From Cheilinus undulatus (Eukaryota > Chordata > Actinopteri > Labriformes > Labridae): DNA of 64,000 nucleotides. Both the position numbers and the translations under genes were made by a program. The stretch is taken from positions 38,355,000-38,418,999 of the forward strand of contig NC_054866.1 of NCBI RefSeq assembly GCF_018320785.1, given 5' to 3'. The notes below the pieces were generated by a model. That model was given only the letters and a program-made list of their open reading frames with translations. It was not told where the DNA came from and did no database searches. Below are positions 38,601-63,650 of the stretch, piece after piece (within the stretch, counting starts at the first letter, position 1; every line of letters begins with the position of its first letter).

Positions 38601-38625
38601 TACCAGAGCACTGCCCTCTTGGTAG
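26656..38625 (+). CDS. kcnk13-like: Two-pore K+ channel, THIK type (KCNK12/13-like)
   Basis: Exon 1 (26656-26992) and exon 2 (37784-38625) join in phase 1 to 392 residues plus stop. The protein is a K2P potassium channel subunit, expected to work as a plasma membrane dimer carrying background K+ current. Order: M1 at about 21-40; an extracellular cap with NIS at residue 66; FYFVGTVVSTIG|FG (pore 1, filter TIGFG at 111-115); M2 at 126-158; M3 at 188-210; pore 2 with TVGFG at 229-233; M4 at about 250-278. The intron falls inside the first filter glycine codon, as in other K2P genes. Words such as HYEEARTAGIR and GAFYFVGTVVSTIG place it with THIK-1/THIK-2 rather than TREK, TASK or TWIK. The length is close to the family's 400 or so. 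The C-terminal cytosolic part is divergent, and the RRLSGE-type segment of mammalian THIKs is not seen. The GT donor is GTGAGT; the acceptor follows TTTTTTCACAG. The a/b paralogue cannot be told from sequence alone. Confidence 0.93.
27820..28675 (-). mobile_element. BED-finger hAT relic (minus)
   Basis: The minus strand shows the start of a ZBED-type hAT transposase. ATG near 28393 begins MDATSGEGELSDVLELVE. A decayed BED finger follows (a VLKHLGFSG-like piece, then MICRYC). The stretch LKEAFTIPLPHNSTRDICEY at about 28075-28140 is typical of the region after the finger. The ends look like TAGAGATGCACAG and the complement TAGGGATGGGCAA. The flanks do not match, so the copy is old. It lies in the channel gene intron, antisense. 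Confidence 0.7.
28757..28870. repeat. Dispersed repeat, shared with 11221-11282
   Basis: The words GATCTGCCTGATGACAGAC, AATCTGGCCAATCCAT and TTTTCAAGGTT align with GGTCTGTCTGAAGACAAAC, AGTCTGGCCAGTCCTT and CTTGGCAAGGTT near 11227-11282. Neither copy has visible ends. The + strand open frames here are not supported. Confidence 0.45.
30425..30600. repeat. CCCGC-rich repeat fragment
   Basis: The CTCCCGC and CCTGC words recur (CTCCCGCTGG, CTCCCGCAGC, CTCCCGCCTGC), in sharp contrast to the AT-rich surroundings. It looks like a fragment of a dispersed fish repeat. Nothing coding is seen. Confidence 0.35.
31770..32417. mobile_element. Inner inverted-repeat element, 648 bp
   Basis: The left end CAGTGTTGCCAACT and the right end AGTTGGCAACATTG form a terminal inverted repeat. 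The sub-terminal AAGTCGC words also recur near both ends. It contains a perfect hairpin at 31999-32031. No transposase frame is present, so it is non-autonomous. It sits inside the element at 31596-32462, in the channel gene intron. Confidence 0.65.
31999..32031. repeat. Perfect 16+1+16 hairpin
   Basis: AAATAAATCACTGGAT is followed by a single T and then its exact complement. It may be an internal inverted repeat of the surrounding element or a separate cruciform-prone site. Confidence 0.8.
33315..33358 (-). mobile_element. LINE 3' tail fragment
   Basis: ATTCCTTTATTAATCCCACA followed by AGGGGAAATTCC is the inverted form of a frequent fish LINE 3' terminus (complement contains GGGATTAATAAAGGAAT). 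Only the tail is present. Confidence 0.45.
33383..33957 (-). mobile_element. Unclassified TIR element, truncated copy
   Basis: It starts CCCCAAATTTCCATATACAG, which is one terminus of the element at 55557-56252, and runs in the opposite orientation to that copy. Homology continues through TCAACAGTGGACTATTTTAC, CTTCCATGGTTGGTGCTTTC and GAAATAGACCTGCAGC, then stops, so the far terminus is missing. It carries about 55 extra bp near 33490-33545. A TAA before the first base could be half of a 3-bp target duplication. It lies in the channel gene intron. Confidence 0.7.
36160..36430. repeat. Dispersed fish repeat
   Basis: The text ACAAGATAACTCGAGAACAG with CACCAAACTTTCAGGGAATA and GATTTTGGTGATGATCCG belongs to a repeat widely seen in teleost DNA. 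It ends near a run of eleven or so G. Coding frames here on both strands are not supported. Confidence 0.45.
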
Positions 38626-38840
38626 AATGTTAAGATTTCTGAAAATAGAGATTTTGAATTTTTGCCAAAGTCTTACAGGCTGATAACTACAAATTCATTT
38701 TTGCCAATATCAATCTCGATACTATTATATAAATGGAGTTCACCTAAAATTTAAGTCAATTAACACACTTTAAAAGTTTGATGATGAACAAAGAAACAAA
38801 CTCTGGTCTTTGAAATACATTTTAGAGTTTAGAGAATGAG

Positions 38841-38846
38841 AATAAA
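38841..38846 (+). other. Possible poly(A) signal, K+ channel gene
   Basis: This AATAAA lies about 215 bp after the stop codon and just before the minisatellite. It is the first such hexamer downstream. Confidence 0.4.
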
Positions 38847-38884
38847 CAAGGTAAAGTCTTGAGCTAATGTGTGTCGGTTGGTCC

Positions 38885-39850
38885 TAAAACTCTAGGTTGA
38901 TATTTAAAGCCAATAAAGGCCAGCATTTTCAGACTATAAAGATCATTATTTACAGCCAATATGTGCTGATATAGGCCGATATTAATAACTAACATAAGTC
39001 GATGACTAGAGCCCGTATAGGCTGATATTTACAGCCAACACAGGCCGATAATTACAGAAGGTATAGACAGGTAATTACAGCCGATATAGGTCCATATTTA
39101 TGGCCAATATAGGCTGATGTAGGCCAATATTCACAGCCAACATATGCCAAAATTAACAGCCAATAGAGGATGACAACTACAGAGGGAATAAGCCAATATT
39201 TACTGACAATACAGACTGATAGTTACTCACAATATAGGCCGATAAAGGCCAATAGTCACAGCCAACATAGGCTGATAACTGCCAACAGTATAGGCCTATA
39301 GCCGATATAGACCCATGTTTATGGCTTATATGGGCCAATATTAACATTCAACATTGGCCGATAATTACGGAAGGTATAAGCAAACATTTATTGCCAATAT
39401 AGACTAAAAGTTACAGACAATATAGACTGATTAAGGCCAATAGTCACAGCCTACATAGGCCAGTATTTACAGCCAATATTGGCTGATATTTACAGCCTTT
39501 ATAGGATGATAATTACAGCCAATTTAGATTCATATTTATGGCCAATATGGCTGGTAAAGGTCAATATTCACAGCCATCATAGGCCAACTATTACAGAAGG
39601 AATAAGCCAACATTTTCTGCCAGTGTACACTGATAGTTACTGACAATAAAGGATGATATAGTCCAATAGTCACAGCCAACACAGGCTGATAACTGCCGAC
39701 AGTACAGGCTGATATTTACAGCCAATATAGACCAATATTTAAAGCAGATTTAGGCCTATATTTTCAATTGATATCATATCAGTCAGTATTTACAGACAAT
39801 ATAGGCCGATATTTATAGCCGAAATAGGCTGAAGGTTCCAGTCACATTAC
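38885..39850. repeat. Degenerate 23-bp minisatellite, about 0.96 kb
   Basis: The region is built of variants of ATTTACAGCCAATATAGGCC plus GAT, a unit of about 23 bp repeated roughly 40 times with many substitutions. A longer period is also visible: the block beginning AGGAATAAGCCAA or a variant and ending CAATAGTCACAGCC recurs at about 39180, 39370 and 39596. It begins about 250 bp after the channel stop codon. Confidence 0.88.
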
Positions 39851-40241
39851 TGATTGGAAATATCGATTCAGATTCATATTTAGACAACTGTTAATAAGCT
39901 GTGCATCCCTAAAGAAAATCTGAAGATGTTCCAAATAATTAAAATGGTAAAAAAAAGAAAGAAAGAAAAAGAAAAAGGACAAGCTACTCTTTTCTTTTTC
40001 AGAAGTTTGCCCTGAAAGATTTGATATTTCTTAAAATTCCAGGGTTCAGATTAGAATTTATGGAATAAATTATTCTACAACCTTTTTGTGCCAATCGGAA
40101 AATTACAATTTACAGCAGTGACAGCTACAGCTATGTAAAGATTGTCTTTAAAAATGCACATCATTGGATTAAGATATTTCATTGCTCCATCTCATAAAGG
40201 TTCCAACACTGAATTCTCATCTCTGTGTTCACTTCAGGATA

Positions 40242-40640
40242 GTGCTAGGCATTTAATATTTCCAAATAATGAAACATTTATTTCATGATTCCAATCCAAT
40301 TACAATTTTGGCTTCCCATGATCATGGAAACAAGTTAATCACGATTAAACGGTTACTGTGCCACGCTACACTCATTTTAGGTTTTGTCATTTGGTAAATG
40401 TTTTAATGTTGTGACTTTCATCCTTAATCTTAATTATTTTGATTCATTGTTACTGTGTGCCATTATTTAACATATCTACAGTTTTTTACACACATTCATT
40501 TTCTGCTGTTTTTTTTTTTTTAAATGTTAAAAGTGTTTATGCTAAATAACTGCTGGCAATACAGATGTTAAAAAATAAATGAGGAATTATGTTTAATATT
40601 TGTGCTTGATAATGATCTTTTGCTATAACTGAGCAGCCCT
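40242..40640. mobile_element. Possible hAT MITE
   Basis: The left edge TAGTGCTAGGCATTTAATA and right edge GAGCAGCCCTA are loosely inverted and resemble hAT termini of the TAGGGCTG type. AATCACGATTAA words are also usual for these. The flanking 8-mers do not match. Confidence 0.35.
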
Positions 40641-40649
40641 AGCTTAGAG

Positions 40650-43310
40650 TTAATGATCTTCACAGGCTGCTTAAAAACAAGCTCTTAGAAATGTTTTGTG
40701 TCACTGATGTTAAATGTCACTGTTGTGTTAATGAGTCTGTGGTTTTATCTGGAACCTTAGACAAGCAAAAAGCTGAGTGTTTCTGCCAACAAATTCGCAA
40801 AGCTGAGAAAAAAATCTTTGGTTGATGGCCAGAATGTTGCATTCCTTTAACCGCCCTCAACAAACCCACACACCGACATTTCCCGTCAGTTCTGTTGCCA
40901 AACTCAATACCTTAGCAATGCTGCCCTCTGCTGGAGTTTCCATAGTATCACCTGAAGTGAAACTTAAAACTGCACTACCCAGTCCAGGGTGTACAAACCA
41001 GTGCCTGTCCATTCATCAAGCTGTCCAAGGAATTTTTATCTATTTTCAAGACATTAACTCCTTTTCAGTTTTAATATTTGTGTGATGTTATGGAAAGTTC
41101 TAGTAGGGCTGAGCATGTCACCAAGCTTTCTAAGCTTATTACTCCTGCTGAGAACAACTGGAATAGTTAAGAAAAATTAGAATAATAGCTTGGCCTTATT
41201 TTATCAAGACCCTGACAATGTTTCTTAAATATTTTGTGAAGATGATCTATTCATTCATTTCAGGCTTGACCTGCTGACTTTTTCACTTCATCCCAGTAAA
41301 AAATGCAGCATGCTGTCTGATTTATGCCCATAAATGACAAAGTCAGGCTGACACGAGTGGTCCTGTTCATGGTTACCGTTTAAATAAATTTAAAAAAAAA
41401 AAACAATTATCTGAGGTTGTTTTGTAGGCTTCCATCCATCCATCTTCTTCCGCTTATCCGAGTTTTGTTGGCTTTATGATTCTAAATAGCTGCTGCACCA
41501 GGATCCCAGAAATCAAACCCATGATTATAGTCAGGTGATGATTATCTCTGAATAAACTGTTATTTTAGTGCTGAATAATGAAGCTTGTTTTGTTCATTTA
41601 GGCTACCAGAAAGGGTTCAATGAAGAACCTGGGGATCAAACTGATATAGAGATAAAGTGATGGTTATATGTTTTTTTATATATATATACCTTAAAGTCCA
41701 ACCAGTTGTTCGCTACATGGCTGCAATTTCAGTCTGCCAAAGTTTTTCTTTGGCTGACTACAGACCTATTAAAAATACAATCCCATCCCACATTTGACAG
41801 CTTTACTCAATGCTAGTTTCAGCCCAAAGTCACAGAGCTCTTCTTTTACACTTAATCATTAGAAAAATATGTCTTAAATTTGGGCTCTTCAATTATCTGA
41901 AGCCCAAAATTTAACGCAGTAAATTTTCTGACATTGCTACCACTGTTTTCTAATCTACCACCACTCAGTTTCGGGGCTTGTTTTCACTCAAAATGGGGGC
42001 ACAGTCAATCTGGAGAGCAGGTGGTAAAGAGTAAATGGACTACAGCTTGTATAGTCTCTGTCTGGCTGTTTGAGTAAGCGCTTTTACACTGCAGGTCACA
42101 CACAAATTCACACAGTGTGATGGCAAAGGTTGCTATTTAAGTATTAGCTGATAACATTCAAACACACCCATATAGACAATGCAGTGGGAACAAATAGGGG
42201 TTAGGTGTCTTGCCCTAGGACTGCAGGAACCCCAGAAGAGGAGTTATCAGTAGTTGCTTTAAGTAAAAGCAGTAGTGCAGTAATTAAAAAAACGTAATTG
42301 GAAGTAAACATATGTGAAAATCTTCACTAATATCCTGTAGTAAATTATTGGCAGATGAAGGGTCCCTGAAAAAAACGCATGCAAAATAATTTAGGTGAAT
42401 TAAAGAGTCCCTAATGTATACAGACAATGTAAGTTTTGGCATGGAAAAAGGGTCCTTAGTCAAGTTTTCTGCTAATCAAAGTGTCTCTACAGCATCGATT
42501 TGGTGTTGAATTTTTGCATAAAGAAGTGTCCTAAAGATACAGAGAGAATTAAAATTGTTGGTACATAGTGGGTGACCTGGGGCTGTTAAATTTATTTTTT
42601 AAAAAATGGCAAATTAAGAATTTGAATGAAACAAAGATCTCCTAGAAGGTAACATTTATACCTTCTGTTGCATGCTAATTCATGTTAATACTTTGAATGA
42701 CTGCGATGAAAAAACTAGACTTAAGTCAGACACTGTGAAAATGCATTACAGGAATATTACACTGCATAGAAGCAGATCAAAACTGGTTACATTTTAAGTG
42801 GAAACAGTTTAGTGGAATGCTATTATCTAGTCATAGCTATTTGTTCTACTTAACTTTCAAAAGACACCTGCAAAGATGTAGCCTGGAGTAAACAGGGAAG
42901 AAGAAAGATGTTTTTTATAGTCACGTCATTGTCCTTATCACATGCGTTTTCAATTCAAGTGATCAAACAAAGCTCTTGGACCAGCTGTTCAGTTACTTAC
43001 CTAATATCAGACTGTTGCAGTTCAAATATTTTATATTGGTGGTGCTATGTTTAAATGATTGTCCATCATTCCAACAACTCATGGCATGTTGAAAAAATAA
43101 GCAGGTGGTGACTGGCTGCTATAATGTTCTAATATGAGGGCTGAAATTAAAATCAATTAGGCCTAGACCTTTCAAACACAAACTGAGGACCAGGTGCATG
43201 AGTTATGAAATCAAATCTAACAGCTTTCCTATAACTATTGCTCTTTCCACAATGTAATGATGAAAACAAACACACTTTCATAAACCATACTCATGAAGTA
43301 CCTAAACATG
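40650..43310. other. Intergenic, no gene recognised
   Basis: AT-rich sequence. The short frame at 40822-41085 has no domain. A fragment CCATCCATCCATCTTCTTCC at about 41434-41453 is a widespread fish repeat word. Nothing else can be supported. Confidence 0.45.
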
Positions 43311-43317
43311 ATCTTAA

Positions 43318-44219
43318 AGGTGCAGTGTGTAATATTTAGCCTCGTAGCATTTAGCTGAACAAACTTGGTAAAATAAAGCAAAACATTTCTAAGACGGTCT
43401 ATCTAAATAAGTGTTTAGTCATCTACATTCAAAAATAGCTATTTTGAAAAAACAACTCGGAATAAACCTTTAATTCATACATAGGGAGGGTCTCCTCCAT
43501 GGATGCCGCCATCTTGGATTTTTATGTTTCCATGGTAACATAGAGGAAAAAAAGGATAAATAAAGTTATTGCATTGTATTGACATTACAGATACACATTA
43601 AAGGTACAATGTGTAGAATTTGGCATTTTAGCGACATCTAGTGTTCAGATTTTAGAATGAGCCGATCTGTTACCAAAACGTCACATCACTAAGCGATGAG
43701 AGCCTGTGAAAACCAAAAAGGATCGTGAGCTGGACATCATTTACAGCAGTGACCAGGTGAGGGTTTATTCATTCATTTTTGTAACCATTATTTTTATAGA
43801 TTATAGGTCAGTCTTCTTCTCCACTTGCTTTCCAGGTAGCTTTCAGGACCGGCAGGCAGGTTCGTATTTAAAAATCGTGTTTCGCTCTTTCTGTCCCCAA
43901 AACATTGCCGTAGACAACATGGCGGTTCGTTATGTCAGCCTCCGTGAGGGCGACCCGCAGTAATGTAAATTTAAAAAGCTTTTTTCTAATTTTGTAAAAA
44001 GAAAACGAAAGTTTAAACAGGATGATTGTGCACTTATTTTAACATACTTCACATAGATATATAAACATTATATCCCATGTACACCGTTTCTGTTCGGCAA
44101 AATGCAGCCAAATTCTACACATTGTACCTTTAAATTCAACTGGTTGCCAGTTTCCAGCAGAGAAATGCAATCTAGAACCCACTTCTAGATGTTGATATTC
44201 AGTTTTACACACTGCACCT
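43318..44219. mobile_element. Outer TTAA-target MITE
   Basis: The left end AGGTGCAGTGTGTAA and right end TTACACACTGCACCT are exact inverted copies. TTAA flanks both sides (43314-43317 and 44220-44223). This fits the piggyBac or Kolobok superfamilies. It is non-autonomous and interrupted by a related element at 43602-44129. Confidence 0.85.
43602..44129. mobile_element. Inner TTAA-target MITE, nested
   Basis: The left end AGGTACAATGTGTAGAATTTGG and right end CCAAATTCTACACATTGTACCT are inverted copies over 22 bp (left given here as AGGTACAATGTG and TAGAATTTGG). TTAA flanks both sides (43598-43601 and 44130-44133). It lies wholly inside the element at 43318-44219 and shares the AGGT...GTGTA terminal pattern. 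The 85-residue frame inside has no recognisable domain. Confidence 0.85.
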
Positions 44220-44515
44220 TTAAATTTGTCCAGCTGTAAATATATTCATTTACACGGGATGTTTTTGCCTTTCTATTTTATGTGTAATATCTCCTTGACT
44301 CCCTTCTGAGATTATTTTCTTGATGAAGCTCACTGGTTGAAGCTTATATGCTTTTATTAAACCAACATTTAAACCTTATTAAACTTAAGCATGTGAAGAT
44401 GTGAATGAGTAACAGACTTATTGGTAATAAGTGGTTTAGTATTGAAGAGAAGAGGAATATTTCAAAGAATACAATGACCCAATCAGCCATTTCTTTGGCT
44501 ACCATTTGATTGTTA

Positions 44516-46074
44516 CTCAACCCAGTTTCAAAAAAGTTGGTGCACCTTGTAATATGAAAACAGAATGCAATGATTTACAAATCTCATAAGCCCATATTTC
44601 ATTCACCACAAAACATAAACAACATATCAGATGCTGAAACTGAGACATTTTACCATTTCATGAAAAGTATGAGCTCATTTTGAATCAAATGGCAGTAACA
44701 TATCTCAAAAGCAGGGACGGGGCAACAGAAGGCTGGAAAAGTAAGTGGTGCTTTATGAAACACAGCTGGAGAAGTATTTGTAGCTCCTTTTGTTCATAGG
44801 CAAATAGTCAGTAACATGACTGGGTATAAAAGGAGCATTTTAGAGAGGCAGAGTCTATCAGAAATAAAGATGGGCAGAGGTTCACCAATCTGATGAAAAA
44901 CTGCATCTAAAAATTGTTTAACAATTTTTGAAAAATGTTCCTCTACATAAACTTGCGAAGACATTGAATATACCACATTCTAGAGTTCATAATATCATAA
45001 AGATTCAGAGAATCTGTAGATATCTCTGCATGCAAGGGACAAAGACGAAGGTCAATGTTGGATACTGTGATCTTCGGGCCCTCAGGCAGCACTGCGTTAA
45101 AAAACAGGCATGATTCTGTACTGGATATCACAGACACTTCCAGAAATCATTGTCTGTCAACACAGACCACTGTGCCGTTCACAAATGCAAGTTAAAGTCT
45201 TATCATGCACAGAAGACCCCATATGCGAACCCAATCCAGCATGCTGCCGTCTTCTCTGGACCAAAGCTCATTTAAAATGGACTGAGGCAAAAAGAAAACT
45301 GTCCTGTAATCAAATTAATCCAAATTTGAAATTCTTTTTGAAATGCCTTGTCATGTGGACTTAAGAGGAGAGGGGCTGTCCAGCTTGTCATAAGCGCACA
45401 GTTAAAAAGCCTGCATCTCTGATGGTATGCTGTCGCTTTAGCGCCTGTAGTGTGGGCAGCTTACACATCTGGAAAGGCCCTATCGCTGCTGAAAATGATA
45501 TAAAAAGCAACATGTGCTCCCATTCAGACAATGTCTCTTTCAGTGAAGGTCTTGAATATTACAGCAAGGCAATGCTAAACCACATACTACATCCATCACA
45601 ACAGCATGGCTTCACAGTCGAAGGGTCTGGGTGCTGAACTGACCTGCCTGAAGTCCAGACCTTTCACCAATGGAAAACAATTGTGGTATCATAAAAGGAA
45701 AAATTCAGCAAAGACGACCCATGACTGTTGATCAGCTGGAATCCTACATCAGACAAGAATGGGACAACATTCCTCTCTCAAAACTCCAGCAACCAGTCTC
45801 CAAACTTACCAGACATTTACATACTGTTGGCAAAAGAAGAGGAGGAACTACACAAAACTAAACATGGCCCTGTCCCTACTTTTGAGATTTGCTGCTGCTA
45901 TCAAATTCAAAATGAGGTAGTATTTCTCGTAATTGGTCAAATGTCTCAGTTTCAACATCTGATATGTTGTTTGTATTCCACTGTGAATAAAAAGGTTTAT
46001 GAGATTTGCAACTGATGCATTCTGTTTTATTTACATTTTGCATAACAACCCAACGTTTTTTGGAATTAGGATAG
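44516..46074 (+). mobile_element. Tc1-like transposon, 1559 bp, inactive
   Basis: The left end begins CTCAACCCAGTTTCAAAAAA and the complement of the right end begins CTATCCTAATTCCAAAAAAC. TA flanks both sides (44514-44515 and 46075-46076). Broken + strand frames encode a Tc1/Tc3-like transposase: LRALRQHC, then AHLKWTEAKRKLSC (front), SLHIWKGPIAAE (middle), then RRPMTVDQLESYIRQEWDNI (end). Several stops and shifts interrupt it. It ends about 0.8 kb upstream of the calmodulin start. The related copy at 23660-24780 is older. Confidence 0.85.
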
Positions 46075-46539
46075 TAGTTCATTAGTTATTTGACAGGGTA
46101 TATGCACATCACAACTACAGTTTGCTAAAAATCCATTTTTACTGACTTGTCACTTTACTTGCCCCTTACTTTCCCATTAAATCCGTTCGTTCCTCAAGTT
46201 AGTCAAATAGTCTTAATTTTCCAGAACTTAATGCACATATTTAGAAGATTAATCAAGAAAAAGCAGATCAGAACACTGCCAGTTTACTACTGAAAACCTA
46301 AAAGCTAAAAATAAAGCCCTATATTGCATTTGACGTTAACAATACGTAGCTAACACTTGATGGTAGGAATGTTAGCAAACAAGTACTCACCATGCTGAAG
46401 ACTTCTCACATCAAATATACATTTAGCACCGAGGAAGGTAAATTAAGTTGTTTGAAATTGAAAAAGAAATGTGTTGGATAAGTGATATCAATTTTTGTCA
46501 TGAAGTTTTATGTCATATTATTTCACTCTTAAGAGAAAT

Positions 46540-46848
46540 ACAGCGGTCACGCTGTGCACAAGTGGGTGGCGATGATGCGCTAAACGACAGTTGCAGCCCG
46601 CCATTGAAGAAGAAGAAGAAGAAGAAGAACGGTACCGGCGGAGGGATACATTTTTGCATAGCACGTCGAAGCCGGGCAATTCTGCATCATCGTAATACGG
46701 TCTCCACGTAGTTCCTGAATCATATATTTTAATACAGTTTGATTTGAAAATCCTGTGCTTCTCTAAAGTAGATATCTAATTGTTGAAGAGGATACAAAAC
46801 CGCATTTGGGCGATTTATCTTCTTTACAGTGCTTGAAAAGACTACGGG
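46540..46848 (+). promoter_or_regulatory. Probable calmodulin promoter and 5' UTR
   Basis: Just upstream of the start codon the base content shifts to more G+C and CpG, for example GGTACCGGCGGAGGG and CACGTCGAAGCCGGGC. This resembles the CpG-rich promoters of vertebrate calmodulin genes. It includes (GAA)8 at 46606-46629. No TATA box can be assigned and the start of transcription is not visible. Confidence 0.4.
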
Positions 46849-60992
<14,144 letters not shown>

Positions 60993-62680
60993 AGAGAACA
61001 GTGAAATTTCTCTCAGCATTGCTTGTCCTCCTAAGATTAATGTCTTTAAGAACCAAAAAAGGAACTATTATCAAAAGATAAACCAAATACCCCCTAAAAA
61101 TCACTTCTCTGTAAAAATGTTCAATTAGTGCTTCAGTACAGCCAACTACTTCTAAGGCATCTGTTTAGCGAACACCAACAGAATAATCCAGAGAGAAGTT
61201 AATGGACCAAGCTTTTAGAGGGCCGAAGCCCGTACTTCAGACCAAGATTCTGCTGAGTCACCCAGCTCCTGATTAATTTAGAGGAAAGAGCAACACTGAA
61301 AAGGCAGTGGGGTAGGAACCCACACCACGGTTAGAACACTGAAGTTGGCTGTTTAACTCCTTTTTTTATTTTTGTTTTGGGTTTTTTTAATATTCGACCT
61401 AGAAAAACTGACTCACTTGCACCAGTGGTGATCCTTTAAATACTGAATTGAGTACTCTTCTTGCATGCACCCTTTCTGTGGCGATCTCTTGTCACAACAA
61501 GGAGGCTCTGATCCTGTCAGAGGTAGTGGTCAGATCGTGTACACACTGGAGGTATATACATTACTATATAGCTATATATCTGTAAAATTTGTGTCACTAT
61601 GATTATTGCAAGAGCAGATAGTTGCGGTTTAGGGTGTTCATTGGTGCTCGGTTGGAGATGAGCATTGAAGAGTTCAGACAAGAATGAGAGACTGAAAATT
61701 TCTGATGGTTTTCCCCCTCTGGGATGTGATAGCGTCTTGTTTTTGAGCAGTGGGCTTTACGTCGCCTGCAGCACTGATTGGAGGCAGCAGTTTGTTGTTT
61801 TGCTTCAGGATGATGATTGTGAAAACACTGAAGGACTGAGTTGATAGCTTTTGTTCTTCAGATATCCTGATGATACTATATTGATGTAATGCTTTATTAC
61901 TGTGTTCTCAAATATTAATGTATTGATGACAAACTTTGGTCACAAACTATATCTATATATAAGTGTGTCGTAAAGTTTGCATTGCCTATTGTTGTAGTAA
62001 ATGACCTGTGACATGTTTTCTCTTGGTTTTGAAATGTGCCATAATACTCTTGAACGCCTCAACCTTCTTGCAAGACTCGTAGTTCATTAGGATATAATAA
62101 ACCTACTTAATATAATAACAGACATTAAAAACATGCAGTTGAACATATTTGCACTTTGGTATAAACCACGTGGATATAAAAATGTTTTGTTTTAAAAAAA
62201 GAAAAAGAAACCAAATGTCACTGTTGCTGCTGCTATAACAACTCATTTGTTACACTCATTTGTCGTCCTTGTTGGTGTCTGATCTTCAGTTTGTAGTCCG
62301 GTGATTCAAACTTTAACCTGCTTGCTGTTTTACTGAACAGATTAATATACTGTATATTCACAAACATACTTGTAGTGGAGGTGACGTGTTTCATTTGGGC
62401 TACTAGACTTTCAGATACAGGGGGTGTAGCAAAGAATTCAGCTTTAGGTGAGAGATTGGTGTCAGTGAAAAGCTTGAGCAGTTTTATGGAGCAGGTTATC
62501 TGAGGTAATTTCCTCAAAGCATGAAACCTAAATATTGCCCTGTTGGAGGCGCTTTAATTGGATTTATTTGCTTCAGATGAATGGAGGTCAAAGTTAAATG
62601 GACTGTTAACTTCTGAAGGTGTCAAAAATGTAAAGATGTGATATATTTTCCATAAATCAATAAACTGACTGAGCTTTACT
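60993..62680 (+). other. calm: Calmodulin 3' UTR
   Basis: The sequence after the stop codon has no further exon. AATAAA signals lie at 62096-62101 and 62659-62664, which would give 3' UTRs of about 1.1 and 1.7 kb. Long 3' UTRs with alternative ends are usual for vertebrate calmodulin genes. The actual cleavage sites cannot be read from sequence alone. Confidence 0.6.
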
Positions 62681-63005
62681 TCCCATGTTTCATTGTCATG
62701 TCTAAGACTCCTAAATGTGATTTTTTTCTATTTAAAGTCTATGTGAAGCAGCAACAAATATGCATTTAGGACTGTTGATAGGGTTAAATCAGAATTCATT
62801 AATGGATTTACACAGTTTATTATGATTCATTGCTGATATAGAATATATGTATTCAGGAGTGCATGTCCAAAATGACTCACTTACTCATGTTCCCTGGTTA
62901 CTGTGAGAGCATTAGCACTTTCAGGAGTCCTAGATTAGCTGCTCTCTCAGTCTTATTAACCCAGTTAAGTTTAACTATTTAGCTGAAACCTGGATCACTA
63001 ATATA

Positions 63006-63650
63006 TAGGCCTGTTAATATTAACGTGTTAATGCTCGTTATTAATCTGGAAAGCTTAACGTGTCAAAAAATAACACAATTGAATCATATGACTAAGTTTG
63101 ACCACAACTTCATCCCATAGTCCTCTTTTGCGGATGTTTACATCCCGGGGGTGAAAAGGTCAAAGGTTGGTCAAACAAGCCAGCAGTGATGATTGAGGAG
63201 ACAGACCCAGGTCTGCTTCACAGCAAATTTCAATTTAAAAAGCTGCCTAATGGAAGTCTGAATGAAAAAAAAAAGTTGTGTGTACATACTGCAGTGATGA
63301 ACTGTCTTTACACTGAAGCACAACGACTCTGAAGTACCACGTCGCATCTTTGCTAATGTTAGCAAAGACGCTAACAACAACACAGGATCAATCCATAACG
63401 TCAAGCTACACAGGTGCAAGTCCAGCAGACCTGGGTTTGTCCCCAAAACGTCAACATCTAAGCTAACTAATGCGATCGCTAATGGGTCGCCAGAGACTGC
63501 AGACCATCAACATCATTAACGACAAGGGGCTTCAAGATATCATCCAGGTCGCCGTGGATGACCTGTACCACAGAACACCTATGAGAACTACTGTCACAAG
63601 AATCCGTGAACTGAATGACAGCTTAAAAGGCAACTAAATTGGAGCAGCTG
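63006..63650 (+). mobile_element. BED-finger hAT relic
   Basis: The left edge TAGGCCTGTTAATATTAACG resembles hAT termini. From ATG 63189 a decayed ZBED-type transposase follows: KFQFKKLPNGSL, then after one shift VVCTYCSDELSLH and TTTLKYH, which supply the Cys and His zinc ligands of a BED finger. Beyond a deletion come INDKGLQDIIQVAVDD and TTVTRIRELNDSLKGN at 63510-63637, before the catalytic core, which is missing. The minus-strand frame 63171-63446 is a shadow. Confidence 0.72.

Noticed and set aside
38885..39850. CRISPR-like array
   Set aside because: The repeats are degenerate, with no unique spacers of constant size, and the genome is eukaryotic. It is a minisatellite.
46606..46629. 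(GAA)8 tract as a regulatory or disease-type repeat
   Set aside because: It is short and of a kind common in fish DNA. Nothing beyond its position near the promoter supports a function.
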